NCBI GenBank assembly: GCA_018670825.1
Contig: JABHIW010000142.1
Coordinates: 1 to 33,208, forward strand
Reading direction: 5' to 3'
DNA length: 33,208 nt
DNA from: Candidatus Scalindua sp.
GTDB taxonomy: Bacteria > Planctomycetota > Brocadiia > Brocadiales > Scalinduaceae
In this document: in pieces, positions 25,088-33,208 of the stretch
Layout of the letters: each line of letters begins with the position of its first letter
Position numbering within the stretch: the stretch's first letter is position 1
Program-made: the position numbers and the translations under genes
Notes under the pieces: generated by a model
Databases searched by the model: none
What the model was told of the DNA's origin: nothing
What the model saw: only the letters and a program-made list of their open reading frames with translations

Positions 25088-25537
25088 ATGGATCTAATAG
25101 AAAAAGTAAAAAACTTAATTTTGTTAATGAATGAAAATGGTCTTGCCGAAATGGAGGTTGAGGAAGAATCAACCAAAATACGTTTAAAAAGGAATAGCCA
25201 GGATGCGATACAGACGAGTATTCATCTGCCAGATGTTAAGTCTTCATTGCCGGAAAGTCCAACACAATACTTAACATCACAGAGTGAATCAAATATCTCT
25301 GAGGTTGTTGCTCCAATGGTTGGTACGTTTTATACCAGTGCTCCGGGTGCAGAGCCTTATGTAGCTGTTGGAGATGAGGTTGGCGAAGAGACAGTTGTTT
25401 GTATCATTGAAGCAATGAAAATCATGAACGAAGTTAAAGCAGAGACAAAAGGAAAAATTGTTGAGATATTGGTGGAAAATGGTACTGCTGTTGAGTATGG
25501 ACAGCCTCTTTTTAGTGTTGAAGCATCTGAAGAGTAA
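25088..25537 (+). CDS. accB: Biotin carboxyl carrier protein of acetyl-CoA carboxylase
   Basis: The 149-aa protein carries biotin for acetyl-CoA carboxylase, the first step of fatty-acid synthesis. An N-terminal helical segment (~1-40) and a flexible linker (~45-70) lead into a biotinyl domain (~72-148) with the EAMKIMNEV biotin-attachment site, in which the Lys is biotinylated. The thumb-like insertion SAPGAEPYVAVGDEV shows it is an acetyl-CoA carboxylase BCCP and not another biotin or lipoyl protein. The partner biotin carboxylase gene follows after a 311-base gap, which is longer than usual for accBC. The carboxyltransferase subunits are not in the window. Confidence 0.93.
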   Translation: MDLIEKVKNLILLMNENGLAEMEVEEESTKIRLKRNSQDAIQTSIHLPDVKSSLPESPTQYLTSQSESNISEVVAPMVGTFYTSAPGAEPYVAVGDEVGEETVVCIIEAMKIMNEVKAETKGKIVEILVENGTAVEYGQPLFSVEASEE

Positions 25538-25848
25538 AATGGGTAATAAACCTAATTTTTTCTTGCTAAACGCTTGAAATAGAAGAACTTGGCCAATATA
25601 AATTTAAAAGAAATGTATAACAAGGCACCTGCCTAAACGTACAGTTCGTGTGGCCTTGCATTTTGATTGCGTGAAAGTAAGCCAATATTGTTGCGCACAA
25701 TTAATAATAGTAGGCGACACAAGTATAATCAAATCCGGCGTTTTATTCTTTGAAACTTAGAAAAAATATTTTTCGATAAAAAAATATAGTTCTTCTTACA
25801 TATGTACTATACGAAAAATGTGAAGATTGGGAAAGGTCTACGTAGCTT
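25538..25848. other. Gap between accB and accC, no gene seen
   Basis: No ORF is supported. CAAGGC (25621-25626) and GCCTTG (25653-25658) could close a hairpin, and a second copy of the CTAAANNCTTGAAATAGAA motif lies at 25566-25584. GGGAAAGG before the accC start is its likely ribosome-binding site. Confidence 0.4.
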
Positions 25849-27195
25849 ATGTTTTCCAGGATTTTAGTTGCAAATAGGGGTGAAATAGCCCTAAGGATAA
25901 TAAGAACCTGTAAAGAGCTTGGTATTGAAACCGTTGCCGTATACTCAAAGGCCGATAAAGACGCGTTATATCTGGAATTTGCAGATGCACATGTTTGTAT
26001 TGGCCCTGGTGACTCAGCAGAAAGTTATTTGAATATTCCAAGTATTATCAGTGCTGCTGAGATCACGGATATAGAGGCGATACATCCGGGATACGGCTTT
26101 TTGGCGGAAAACAGTCACTTTGCTGAAGTATGTGAATCTTCCAACATTGTTTTTATTGGGCCGAGTTCCGATGTAATGAATAAAATGGGTAATAAAACAA
26201 TGGCTAGAAATATAGCAATCGAAAACAAGATACCGGTGATTCCTGGTAGTGAATCTACTATTGATGACCAACAGCAGGCTGTGGAGGTAGCTCACAAAAT
26301 AGGTTATCCTATCTTGATAAAAGCGTCATTTGGAGGCGGTGGGAGAGGTATGAGGGTTGCTCATAACGATATAAGTTTGGTCAATGCTCTAGCGGTTGCT
26401 CAGCGAGAAGCAAAAGTGGCTTTTAATAACTCTTCTATTTATATGGAGAAATATATAGAACCTTCGCGTCATATTGAAGTTCAGATAGTTGCAGATAAAT
26501 ATGGTAATATAGTACATCTTGGTGAGAGAGATTGTTCAATTCAAAGAAGGCATCAGAAGTTAGTGGAGCAGTCGCCAGCACCGAATATATCGGATCAATT
26601 ACGTGAAGATATTTGTAAATCTGCTATAAAGCTTGCAAAGGCAGTTGGTTATACAAATGTTGGCACCGTAGAGTTTTTAGTGGATGCAGAAGGTAAGCAT
26701 TACTTTATAGAAATGAATACCCGGCTTCAGGTTGAACATCCTGTGACGGAGATGCTTACGGGGATTGATTTGGTAAAAGAGCAAATCAGGATTGCCAGTG
26801 GCGAGAGATTAAATTTGCGCCAGAAGAAGATAAAATGCGAGGGGGTTGCAATTGAGTGCAGGATAAATGCTGAAGACCCTGACAACGGTTTTAGGCCTCA
26901 TGCCGGCAAGATTACAATGTGTAATGCTCCCGGAGGTAAAGGTGTCAGGGTTGATTCACATGTTTACACAGGATACGAGGTGCCTCCATATTATGATTCT
27001 TTGTTAGGCAAATTGATAGTACATAAAAATAGTAGAGAGGATGCAATTGCCTGTATGAAAAGGGCCTTAAGTGAGTACCGGATTGAAGGTATTAAGACCA
27101 CAATACCACTTCACCTTAAAGTCATCTCGGATTCAAGGTTTGCTACTGGCGAAGTTGATACTCACTTTGTTGAAAATCTCATTGGTGATAAATAA
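25849..27195 (+). CDS. accC: Biotin carboxylase subunit of acetyl-CoA carboxylase
   Basis: The 448-aa cytoplasmic enzyme carboxylates biotin on AccB using ATP and bicarbonate. It has the normal length and all three regions: the N-terminal Rossmann-like domain ([15 protein letters not shown], ~3-17; [14 protein letters not shown]), the ATP-grasp domain with glycine-rich loop FGGGGRGMR (~162-170), and the catalytic stretch [14 protein letters not shown] (~288-301) with conserved Glu and Arg. The C-terminal barrel contains ECRINAEDP. The 448-residue size fits the stand-alone AccC of bacteria and not a pyruvate carboxylase, which would have further domains. It follows accB and works with it. Confidence 0.95.
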   Translation: MFSRILVANRGEIALRIIRTCKELGIETVAVYSKADKDALYLEFADAHVCIGPGDSAESYLNIPSIISAAEITDIEAIHPGYGFLAENSHFAEVCESSNIVFIGPSSDVMNKMGNKTMARNIAIENKIPVIPGSESTIDDQQQAVEVAHKIGYPILIKASFGGGGRGMRVAHNDISLVNALAVAQREAKVAFNNSSIYMEKYIEPSRHIEVQIVADKYGNIVHLGERDCSIQRRHQKLVEQSPAPNISDQLREDICKSAIKLAKAVGYTNVGTVEFLVDAEGKHYFIEMNTRLQVEHPVTEMLTGIDLVKEQIRIASGERLNLRQKKIKCEGVAIECRINAEDPDNGFRPHAGKITMCNAPGGKGVRVDSHVYTGYEVPPYYDSLLGKLIVHKNSREDAIACMKRALSEYRIEGIKTTIPLHLKVISDSRFATGEVDTHFVENLIGDK

Positions 27196-27419
27196 TAATT
27201 TAGATAGAATTCGATAAAAAGTGGTTGTAAGGTGAGGTTTTCTGGCTTTTTAGCGTGTCATATTCGTTCTAAAATAGCAATATTAGAAAAGCGTGGGGAT
27301 TTTAATGTGGATCTTGCCAAGTATCTCTACTTGCTTCTAGGAAGACTTTATAAAAAATCGCTCTATTGCCGGGATTTTCAAGTTTGTAAAATGATAGGTA
27401 TTTAATGGTTAGTTTTTTC

Positions 27420-27448
27420 TTGACACAACAAAAGTGTCTTGATAAAAT
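27420..27448 (+). promoter_or_regulatory. Sigma70-type promoter for the cytochrome cluster
   Basis: TTGACA (27420-27425) and TAAAAT (27443-27448) are exactly 17 bases apart, giving a ~100-base leader before the multiheme cytochrome gene. The rest of the gap 27196-27554 holds no ORF that I can support. Confidence 0.55.
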
Positions 27449-27554
27449 TCCACCTCTTGAAGTCTTATGTTTTGGCTATTATGGTGTTTTTTAGGCGTTC
27501 AAGAGGATTAATTATTGACAGCATATTTTAAGATAATGAGAAGGGAGCTACAAC

Positions 27555-28304
27555 ATGTTTGGCCTTAATTTAAGAAAATTTGTTATGACGTTTGCGGCTA
27601 TATCTTTATCGCTTGTGATATTTCAAAGTAGCCAGAGTTTTGGTGCAAAGCAGAAGTGGAAATTCATGAGTAATTCAGGTTGTAAGTGTCATATGTCTAA
27701 AGGTTGTTTTGAAGGTGAAGAATATAAGAAGATGAAGAATCAGCATTATAATACTTTCAGTAGATTGGAAGATGCTGATAAGAGTAATCCTGAGTGCCTG
27801 AAGTGTCATGCTACCGGATTAGGTATGAAGATAAAGAAGGGCAAGTCTAAACAGGGTAGTAAGGATTTTATTGAAAACGTTGGTTGTGAAGCGTGTCATG
27901 GCCCTGGTGAGGGTTATATAAAGGTCAAGAAGAATTTCAAAGGTAAAGGTAAGGACGCGTTTAAAAAGCTGCTAAAAGATGATCCGGTGGCTGCTAGACA
28001 GGCCCAGTACGATGCGGGTATGGTAGTAGCTGGAATCAATACCAAGGTATTAAAAGAGCAGTGCTTGCAGTGTCACTGGGAAGATGCAGGATCCAAGAAT
28101 AAATGCCCTAAGTGCGAAGGTAAGAAGAATGGCGAGGGTAAGGATAGGCTCTTCACTAAGAGTTATATTAAGAGAGATGATCATAGGGATCATGATGCAA
28201 TAGACGATGTGCTTGCTAAGATGTCTGCTGCTGATAAGAAGAAATGGAAGGGATATATAGAGCAGGATCCTTGGTTTAAGAAAAAACCGCCTAATGCTAA
28301 ATAA
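27555..28304 (+). CDS. Cytochrome c554-like multiheme protein with an atypical first heme site
   Basis: The 249-aa exported protein has a signal peptide (~8-30, ending SFG-A). Three normal heme c sites are present: CLKCH (81-85), CEACH (111-115) and CLQCH (170-174). A fourth candidate is CKCH (43-46), one residue short of CxxCH. CPKC at ~184 lacks the His. The order (ECLKCHATG, then GCEACHGPGEGY, then CLQCH) resembles the tetraheme cytochrome c554/NrfA-related family, which shuttles electrons in nitrifiers and anammox bacteria. The protein is strongly basic and Lys-rich. The location should be periplasm or anammoxosome-type lumen. A clear ribosome-binding site AAGGGAG precedes the ATG and a sigma70-type promoter lies ~100 bases upstream. 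A strong hairpin follows before the heptaheme gene. Confidence 0.85.
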   Translation: MFGLNLRKFVMTFAAISLSLVIFQSSQSFGAKQKWKFMSNSGCKCHMSKGCFEGEEYKKMKNQHYNTFSRLEDADKSNPECLKCHATGLGMKIKKGKSKQGSKDFIENVGCEACHGPGEGYIKVKKNFKGKGKDAFKKLLKDDPVAARQAQYDAGMVVAGINTKVLKEQCLQCHWEDAGSKNKCPKCEGKKNGEGKDRLFTKSYIKRDDHRDHDAIDDVLAKMSAADKKKWKGYIEQDPWFKKKPPNAK

Positions 28305-28390
28305 ATAATTGTTTTATTTCTTTAGAGGTTGGTATTATAAAATAGTAGATTTGAGTTTGTATTTTAGCAATTTAGAAAGCCGAAGTTTTG

Positions 28391-28419
28391 TTCCCCCCTT
28401 CAGAATATGAAGGGGGGAA
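28391..28419 (+). terminator. Strong hairpin between cytochrome genes
   Basis: TTCCCCCCTTCA (28391-28402) and TGAAGGGGGGAA (28408-28419) form a perfect 12-bp stem with a 5-base loop, followed by GCTTTTG. It may partly terminate or stabilise the upstream cytochrome transcript. Confidence 0.6.
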
Positions 28420-28522
28420 GCTTTTGTTAATATGCTGGTAGTAGAAGGTGTTTGTTGGAGTGACGTTTGCCCACTACATAAAAGTACTATCTTTCTTTCA
28501 ATCAAGAGGAGGAGATCATAAA

Positions 28523-29530
28523 GTGGTATCTTTGTCAAAAACAACAGTAGGAGTATTTAAAGATAGTAAAATTTGTAAGCTTATAATCATTTCATGCTTT
28601 ATTTCATGTCTTATTTTCATTTCTTCTTTTTCATCAAAAAACCTTTTTGCGCAGGAAAATAGTGATTGTATGGAGTGTCATACAGACGCTTCAGTTGTAG
28701 ATTCCAAAGTGAGGGTGGATCATGTTACTGGCGAGGTTGAGCTTGTGTCAATGGTTGTTGATGAGAAGGAGTATCACGCGTCGGCTCACGGCGGTGAGGA
28801 TTTTTACTGTATTGACTGTCATGCAGATCTGGAAGACTCTGAGGGGGAGCATTATCCAAACTTGCAGCCTGTGGATTGTGTGACGTTCTGTCATGATGAT
28901 CCGGCTGCGACATTCCTTGAAGGTAGCCATGCAAGTTTGATGCAGGAAAAGGGTGTGCAGTTGCCTACGTGTAAATACTGCCATACAGGACAAAAATCAA
29001 AGATGAATACTCCTCGTGCTGATAATCTAGAGCACCGGGGGGATACAATAGAAAAATGCGGAGGTTGTCATGAAGCATACTACCGGTCTTATCGGAATAA
29101 TCTTCATGGGCAGGTTACTGCAATGGGATATGTAGGTTTGGATATAGCAACATGCGTCGATTGTCACGGTCAGCATACTATACTTAATTCAACTAACCAG
29201 GAATCTACCCTGGGAGCGGAAAATGCTAAAGAAACTTGTGGTAAATGTCATCCAGGTGCTGGCAATAGTTTTGTTAAACACGTTGCGCATCCTGGTTATA
29301 AAGACGTTGGCTATTACAAGTCGGCATTGGTGGCTCTGAAAAATATCAGGAAAGATCCTGGGGAGATCAAGGCCATTGTGAAGAGTCCGCAAACACTACT
29401 GACTGTTCTCTTTCTGGCGTATGTTGGTCTTTTGGTGGTGACATTTGCGCAGTTTGGTACGCATATGCTTTTCTCATGGCTGGGCTCAATATTAGACGAT
29501 CGAAAGGAGAACGAATCTGATCATGGCTAA
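28523..29530 (+). CDS. Membrane-anchored heptaheme cytochrome c
   Basis: I choose GTG 28523 because AAGAGGAGGAG lies ~10 bases before it. An upstream GTG at 28448 would add 25 residues without a ribosome-binding site. The 335-aa product has an N-terminal signal or anchor (~18-36) and seven heme c sites: CMECH (49), CIDCH (96), CVTFCH (119, a CxxxCH form), CKYCH (150), CGGCH (179), CVDCH (211) and CGKCH (239). A C-terminal membrane helix (~291-316) precedes a short charged tail. Several extra His residues (e.g. in ASAHGG, GSHASL, NLHGQ) are likely distal ligands. It overlaps the cytochrome b gene by 8 bases, so the two are translated together and very likely form one complex exchanging electrons between the quinone pool and periplasmic carriers. 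Direction is not known. Confidence 0.9.
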   Translation: MVSLSKTTVGVFKDSKICKLIIISCFISCLIFISSFSSKNLFAQENSDCMECHTDASVVDSKVRVDHVTGEVELVSMVVDEKEYHASAHGGEDFYCIDCHADLEDSEGEHYPNLQPVDCVTFCHDDPAATFLEGSHASLMQEKGVQLPTCKYCHTGQKSKMNTPRADNLEHRGDTIEKCGGCHEAYYRSYRNNLHGQVTAMGYVGLDIATCVDCHGQHTILNSTNQESTLGAENAKETCGKCHPGAGNSFVKHVAHPGYKDVGYYKSALVALKNIRKDPGEIKAIVKSPQTLLTVLFLAYVGLLVVTFAQFGTHMLFSWLGSILDDRKENESDHG

Positions 29531-30431
29531 CAATACTTCAACATTAATGCGATTTGGCAAGTTTCACCGACTTGGCCATTCTCTTACAATTATAAGTTTT
29601 TTCGGGTTGGTGCTGACTGGTATGCCTCTGGTCTTTAAAGATTACGCATGGGGTCAATGGCTATATGGAGTTATGGGTGGCTATCCTATGGCAGGTAATA
29701 TTCATAGGATTTGTGCTCTCCTTACTTTTGTGGCAGCATTTCTGCATTTTGCATATCTGGCCTTTGAATCTCTTGTTAGGAAAGATAGGGGGATGTTTTG
29801 GGGGCCTGATTCCCTGTTGATCCAACCGAAGGATGTGTTGAATATTCTTGGAGATATTCTGTGGTTTTTCAGGCTGGGTAAGCGTCCCAAGTTTGAAAGG
29901 TATATATATTGGGAAAAATTTGAATATCTGTCACTCATGTGGGGTACTTTGGTTATGGCCGTTACAGGTTATATTCTTTGGTTTCCTGTACAATCTACAA
30001 GACTAATACCTTCCAGTGTTGCAAGCTATGTTGATTTGCCAAGCATAGCTCTGGTTGCTCATAGATATGAAGCGTTGTTGGCAGCAGGTTTTATTTTTTC
30101 AATTCACTTCCTGCATACACACATGTTGCCTGAAAATATACCTACCGATGAAGCAATGTTTACGGGTAAGATTGATGAGGCTCATGTGAAGCACGAAAGA
30201 GGCGCTTACTATGAGAGAATGAAGCAGGAAGGTAAATTAGAAGGTTTGAGGGTTCAGCCGTCATCTTCTGGAGCGAAATTTATTTCCAGACTGATGGGTG
30301 TGCCTCTTCTTACTGTTGGATTGCTCATGGTTGGATTCATGTTGTCGTCGGTAATAGTTTCACTTGCCGGGCTATTTGTGGATTTGACCAAGCATCTTCA
30401 TTATGATATATTCAGTATTTTTGCTTTTTGA
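29523..30431 (+). CDS. Diheme cytochrome b, membrane partner of the heptaheme cytochrome
   Basis: The 302-aa integral membrane protein resembles the b-type subunits of formate dehydrogenase and of Cbc-type quinone-cytochrome complexes. It has four main helices (~20-38, ~62-82, ~135-155, ~180-200) and a fifth near the C-terminus (~255-290). Heme b ligand candidates are H15/H19 (FHRLGHS), H61 (NIHRI), H75 (FLHFAY), and the later H in VAHRYE and the IHFLHTH stretch. It would carry electrons across the membrane from or to quinone and pass them to the heptaheme cytochrome whose gene overlaps it by 8 bases. The last loop before helix five is charged. No catalytic subunit is encoded next to it. Confidence 0.82.
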   Translation: MANNTSTLMRFGKFHRLGHSLTIISFFGLVLTGMPLVFKDYAWGQWLYGVMGGYPMAGNIHRICALLTFVAAFLHFAYLAFESLVRKDRGMFWGPDSLLIQPKDVLNILGDILWFFRLGKRPKFERYIYWEKFEYLSLMWGTLVMAVTGYILWFPVQSTRLIPSSVASYVDLPSIALVAHRYEALLAAGFIFSIHFLHTHMLPENIPTDEAMFTGKIDEAHVKHERGAYYERMKQEGKLEGLRVQPSSSGAKFISRLMGVPLLTVGLLMVGFMLSSVIVSLAGLFVDLTKHLHYDIFSIFAF

Positions 30432-30469
30432 CAAATTAAGAGATTTTAGTCATATGAGGGTGCTTCGTA

Positions 30470-31858
30470 ATGGTTAGTAGGGTATTGGTAACTGATGATG
30501 AAGAGCGTATTATACGCAACGTCAAAGTTATTTTTGAAGAGATGGATAATATCGAAGTTGTTAAGGCACAAGACCTTACTTCTATAGTAGATTTTGTTGA
30601 ACGTGAAAAACTGCACTTGATCATTACTGACTTAAGAGTGCCTAAAATGGGCAGATTGGAATTTCTGAAGCAGATTAAGGCTATGGATTCTGAGTTACCG
30701 GTTATAGTTGTAACTGGAGATGAATCTATTGAAACCGCAGTAGATTCAATGAAGGAGGGTGCCTTTGATTACATCATAAGGCCATTTGAAGGTGAATCGC
30801 TTTCTCTTGCTGTAGAAAAGGCTCTGAAAATGAGGTCGCTTGCAATGGAAAACAGGTACCTTCGAAAGGAATTAGAGTCGCATTACAACTTTGGTAACAT
30901 TATTGGCAATTCGCCTAAAATCCTTGAAGTTCTTTTGTTGGCTGGTGATGTCTCTAGGACCGATTCTACTGTCACTGTTTATGGAGAGAGTGGTACTGGA
31001 AAAGAGCTTGTGGCAAGGGCAATCCACTTTAACAGCTTAAGGAAGGGTGGTCCATTAGTGGCTATTAACTGCGCTGCTTTACCGGAAACATTGCTGGAGA
31101 GTGAATTATTCGGTTACGAAAAAGGTGCCTTTACCGGAGCGGAGAAGTGCAAAAAAGGTCGTTTTGAATTAGCTAACGGTGGAACCTTATTTCTCGATGA
31201 AATTTCGGAAATGAATCCAATTGTTCAAGCCAAAGTGCTGAGATTAATAGAAGAGCGCGAATTGGAAAGGCTTGGAGGTTCGGAAACAGTAAAAGTAGAC
31301 GTGCGTATAATATGCGCCAGTAATAAAAATCTAGAAGAATATGTTAAAAAGGGCCAATTTAGGGAAGATTTATATTATCGTATAAATGTGTTTCCTATAA
31401 ATATTCCGCCGCTCAGGGAAAGACCTGAAGATGTCTTGCAGCTTGCGCGAAGCTTTGTAGCTCAATTTTCTGAGAAAATGGGCAAGCTGTCATTGAGAAT
31501 GTCTAAAAATGTTGAAAATCTTCTGGCTTCAAGCAGATGGGACGGAAATGTACGGGAATTACGTAATTGTATGGAAAGGGCTGTCATACTGTGTAAAGGA
31601 GACACTGTGACAGAAGGCCATCTTCCCGCTTCATTAGTAAAAGAGTCAATGTCTGGTTATAGCTCTGGCAAAGATAAAGCATATAAAATGATTAATTTTG
31701 ATTTGCCGCCGGAAGGGATATCTATTGATGAGCTAGAGAAACACTTAGTTTTGCAGGCATTGAAAAAAAGCAAGAACAATAAAACTAAGGCCGCTAAGTT
31801 GCTAGGGCTTAGTAGGGGAACATTTAGATACCGGCTGGAGAAATATGCTAGTAATTAG
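30470..31858 (+). CDS. NtrC-family sigma54-dependent response regulator
   Basis: The 462-aa cytoplasmic regulator has a receiver domain (1-120) with D9/D10 and phospho-acceptor D54 (IITDLRVPK). An AAA+ domain (~140-370) has Walker A GESGTGKE (172-179), the sigma54-contact loop GAFTGA (219-224) and Walker B-type GGTLFLDEI. A Fis-type helix-turn-helix at the C-terminus (NNKTKAAKLLGLSRGTFRYRL) binds DNA. All parts needed to activate sigma54 RNA polymerase are intact. It lies 38 bases after the cytochrome b gene, probably in the same operon. A near-consensus sigma54 promoter stands 174 bases after its end, ahead of the Cys-rich protein gene, which is its most likely local target. No partner kinase is adjacent; the hybrid kinase at 18928 is a distant candidate. 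Confidence 0.93.
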   Translation: MVSRVLVTDDEERIIRNVKVIFEEMDNIEVVKAQDLTSIVDFVEREKLHLIITDLRVPKMGRLEFLKQIKAMDSELPVIVVTGDESIETAVDSMKEGAFDYIIRPFEGESLSLAVEKALKMRSLAMENRYLRKELESHYNFGNIIGNSPKILEVLLLAGDVSRTDSTVTVYGESGTGKELVARAIHFNSLRKGGPLVAINCAALPETLLESELFGYEKGAFTGAEKCKKGRFELANGGTLFLDEISEMNPIVQAKVLRLIEERELERLGGSETVKVDVRIICASNKNLEEYVKKGQFREDLYYRINVFPINIPPLRERPEDVLQLARSFVAQFSEKMGKLSLRMSKNVENLLASSRWDGNVRELRNCMERAVILCKGDTVTEGHLPASLVKESMSGYSSGKDKAYKMINFDLPPEGISIDELEKHLVLQALKKSKNNKTKAAKLLGLSRGTFRYRLEKYASN

Positions 31859-32031
31859 CGGCAAGTAAATTGACATTACTAAACTTGATGGTAGATAGCT
31901 GACAATTAGATATCAGGTATTGGTAGAAATAAGCCAGTTTTTTTTACAATTTTTTAACATAACAACGTTGCATCTATAATAAAGCTTTTTGTTTTAAGGG
32001 TTTATGGGATATATTGAAACATGTAGTGTTA

Positions 32032-32046
32032 TGGCACGCAGAATGC
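32032..32046 (+). promoter_or_regulatory. Sigma54 (-24/-12) promoter
   Basis: TGGCACGCAGAATGC matches TGGCACG-N4-TTGC with one mismatch and exact GG-to-GC spacing of 12 bases. A start of transcription near 32058 would give a ~57-base leader to the TTG start at 32115. Confidence 0.6.
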
Positions 32047-32114
32047 GGTTGTAGGTTAGCTTACATGTAAATCTTGATATTAATCGTAAGGAAAATTTGA
32101 AAGGAGGTAAAGGC

Positions 32115-32693
32115 TTGAATACATTGAAAAGAAGATTCGGTAGGGTTTTGTGTTTAGGAGTATTTGTATGTATGGTTGCGCTAATGGGTAGCCAATTTAG
32201 TACCGCCAAGGCAGAAAAGGGTGGGCCATGCCCGATGAAAGTTAACGAGTTGTTGAATTGGTGTACAGAATGTAAAGAGGTATTTACTTGGACTGAATGT
32301 GGCAATTTGAAATATATCTGGAATACCGAGGAGCATAAAGACGGTGAAGAAATTGCGAAGCATAAGGTGGTAAAATCTTGGTCATGCATTAGGACTCAGT
32401 ATAATTGCGTTAATGATAAATGCGAGAATTCTAAAGCCTGCTACGCTTTTAATATCGGCTTTTGCGAAATATGCAACGACGATTTGACAGGTACCGCAAT
32501 CAGAGCAAAACTTAATTTTGGTTGCAAAAAATGTGGCAAGGAGTATGATATGCCAGGTGCAGGTTTTGAGATTGATCATAAGAAAGAGTATGCGGAGCAT
32601 TTACTTTCGAATGGTAAGTGTGCGGATTGCGGCGAAGAACTTGTAACTGTTTGTAAAATGTCTGGAACATGTCCGCATGAACCAGATTTTTAA
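32115..32693 (+). CDS. Exported cysteine-rich protein with CxxC pairs, unknown function
   Basis: I place the start at TTG 32115 because AAAGGAGGT (32100-32108) fits it. The in-frame codon at 32097 lies before that Shine-Dalgarno. The 192-aa product has a signal peptide (~8-33, cleavage after AKA). The mature part has about 20 cysteines, including CxxC pairs at C50/C53 (CTEC) and later CEIC, CKKC and CADC, which resemble zinc-ribbon or rubredoxin-like knuckles, but no CxxCH heme site. A secreted metal-binding or redox protein is possible. I recognise no family. It lies behind a sigma54 promoter and 39 bases before the beta-propeller gene, so the two are probably co-transcribed under the NtrC-type regulator. 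Confidence 0.75.
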   Translation: MNTLKRRFGRVLCLGVFVCMVALMGSQFSTAKAEKGGPCPMKVNELLNWCTECKEVFTWTECGNLKYIWNTEEHKDGEEIAKHKVVKSWSCIRTQYNCVNDKCENSKACYAFNIGFCEICNDDLTGTAIRAKLNFGCKKCGKEYDMPGAGFEIDHKKEYAEHLLSNGKCADCGEELVTVCKMSGTCPHEPDF

Positions 32694-32732
32694 TGTAGTA
32701 CTTTTATAATTTTATGTTTTTGGAGGTGAAGA

Positions 32733-33208
32733 ATGATGAAAAAGGCTTGGATATTGGGATTCCTGGGTGCGGGAATGCTGTGCTTGGCACTGGTTCAAAG
32801 TGCTGGTGCTGGTTTTATACAGGGCACAAGAGTTAGGACAGAGCATCCATCCCCATTCCACGTAGCAGTTTCGCCTGATGGTAGCGAGTTGGCTATAAGT
32901 AATCAGTCGGGACACAGCGTGTCGTTTGTTGATGTAAGGACCAAAAAAGTGACTGGTGAAGTGCCTGTACAGGTTCAGCCAGAAGCTAGTGTTTATACAT
33001 TGGATGGTCGTACTTTATTCGTCTGTAACGCTGAAAGTGATACTGTGTCAGTTGTTGACGTAGGCAACAAGGCTGTTGTAAAGACAATAAAGGTTGGTGA
33101 TTGGCCATGCAGTATTAAATTGTCTAAAGACGGTTCTAAGGCATATGTTTGTTGTTCAGGTAGTATGTGGAACACTGTTGATATTATTGACACCGCAATG
33201 AACAGCAA
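32733..33208 (+). CDS. YVTN-type beta-propeller exported protein (5' part, runs off the window)
   Basis: The frame opens at ATG 32733 (a second ATG follows at 32736) behind GGAGG, and stays open to the window end, giving 158 residues without a stop. A signal peptide (~1-28) is followed by repeats of the YVTN/NHL beta-propeller kind: HPSPFHVAVSPDGSELAISNQ, then SVSFVDVRTKKVTGEVPV, then SVVDVGNKAVVKTIKVGDWP and IKLSKDGSKAYVCCSG. Such exported propellers serve as binding scaffolds or as parts of enzymes like dehydrogenases and nitrite-type reductases. The missing C-terminus would be needed to tell. A CxxCH site has not appeared so far. It is probably an operon partner of the Cys-rich protein. 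Confidence 0.85.
   Translation, partial: MMKKAWILGFLGAGMLCLALVQSAGAGFIQGTRVRTEHPSPFHVAVSPDGSELAISNQSGHSVSFVDVRTKKVTGEVPVQVQPEASVYTLDGRTLFVCNAESDTVSVVDVGNKAVVKTIKVGDWPCSIKLSKDGSKAYVCCSGSMWNTVDIIDTAMNS

Noticed and set aside
25621..25658. Riboswitch or attenuator before accC
   Set aside because: Only a simple 6-bp stem is visible; nothing matches a known riboswitch core.
28448..28522. Upstream GTG start for the heptaheme cytochrome
   Set aside because: No ribosome-binding site there, and it would place 25 polar residues before the signal; GTG 28523 has a strong Shine-Dalgarno.

Overview
The window looks like chromosome of an anammox-type planctomycete, most like Candidatus Scalindua. The evidence is AT-rich DNA, several multiheme c-type cytochromes, PEP-CTERM surface protein signals, a NO-reductase-like enzyme and an abundance of small dispersed repeats. 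This assignment is inferred from gene content; no rRNA or other taxonomic marker is present. I saw no tRNA, rRNA, CRISPR array or phage genes.

Layout. (1) 1-299 is the 3' end of purH. It is followed by a 184-bp MITE-like repeat with 25-26 bp terminal inverted repeats. (2) 706-6475 carries a GGDEF diguanylate cyclase with an N-terminal diiron (ODP) gas-sensor-like domain, an MltA-like lipoprotein, and a 773-aa qNOR-family protein. In the last of these one FeB histidine is Asn and two quinol-site positions are Gly, which is the pattern reported for nitric oxide dismutase (Nod). (3) 6596-9582 holds a SemiSWEET transporter, then a graveyard of gene pieces (receiver, broken PAS fused to a surface-protein tail, PEP-CTERM remnant), then an intact PEP-CTERM beta-propeller-like protein. 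(4) 9854-10714 is mtnP, the only minus-strand gene. (5) 11034-18712 is a MoxR/Bat locus (MoxR ATPase, DUF58, BatD-like, VWA, TPR, VWA). It is interrupted by two near-identical ~513-bp units, each with a GIY-YIG gene bounded by inverted repeats, and by one gene-less relative of about 109 bp. (6) 18928-22729 holds a hybrid histidine kinase with duplicated PAS domains and an aldehyde dehydrogenase. (7) 23028-27195 holds a frameshifted TPR gene, a TIGR00725/LOG-like protein, accB and accC. (8) 27555-33208 is a redox cluster: a c554-like multiheme cytochrome, a membrane heptaheme cytochrome c, a diheme cytochrome b, an NtrC-type sigma54 activator, and then an exported Cys-rich protein behind a well-matched sigma54 promoter and the start of a YVTN-type beta-propeller protein.

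How it fits together. The diguanylate cyclase and the Nod-like enzyme both point to handling of NO or O2, as expected of a microaerophobic nitrogen-cycle organism. The cytochrome c/cytochrome b pair looks like a membrane quinone-cytochrome redox module. The adjacent NtrC-type regulator plausibly drives the sigma54 promoter downstream of it. The Bat locus is a conserved envelope/stress chaperone-like system here colonised by a candidate small mobile element.
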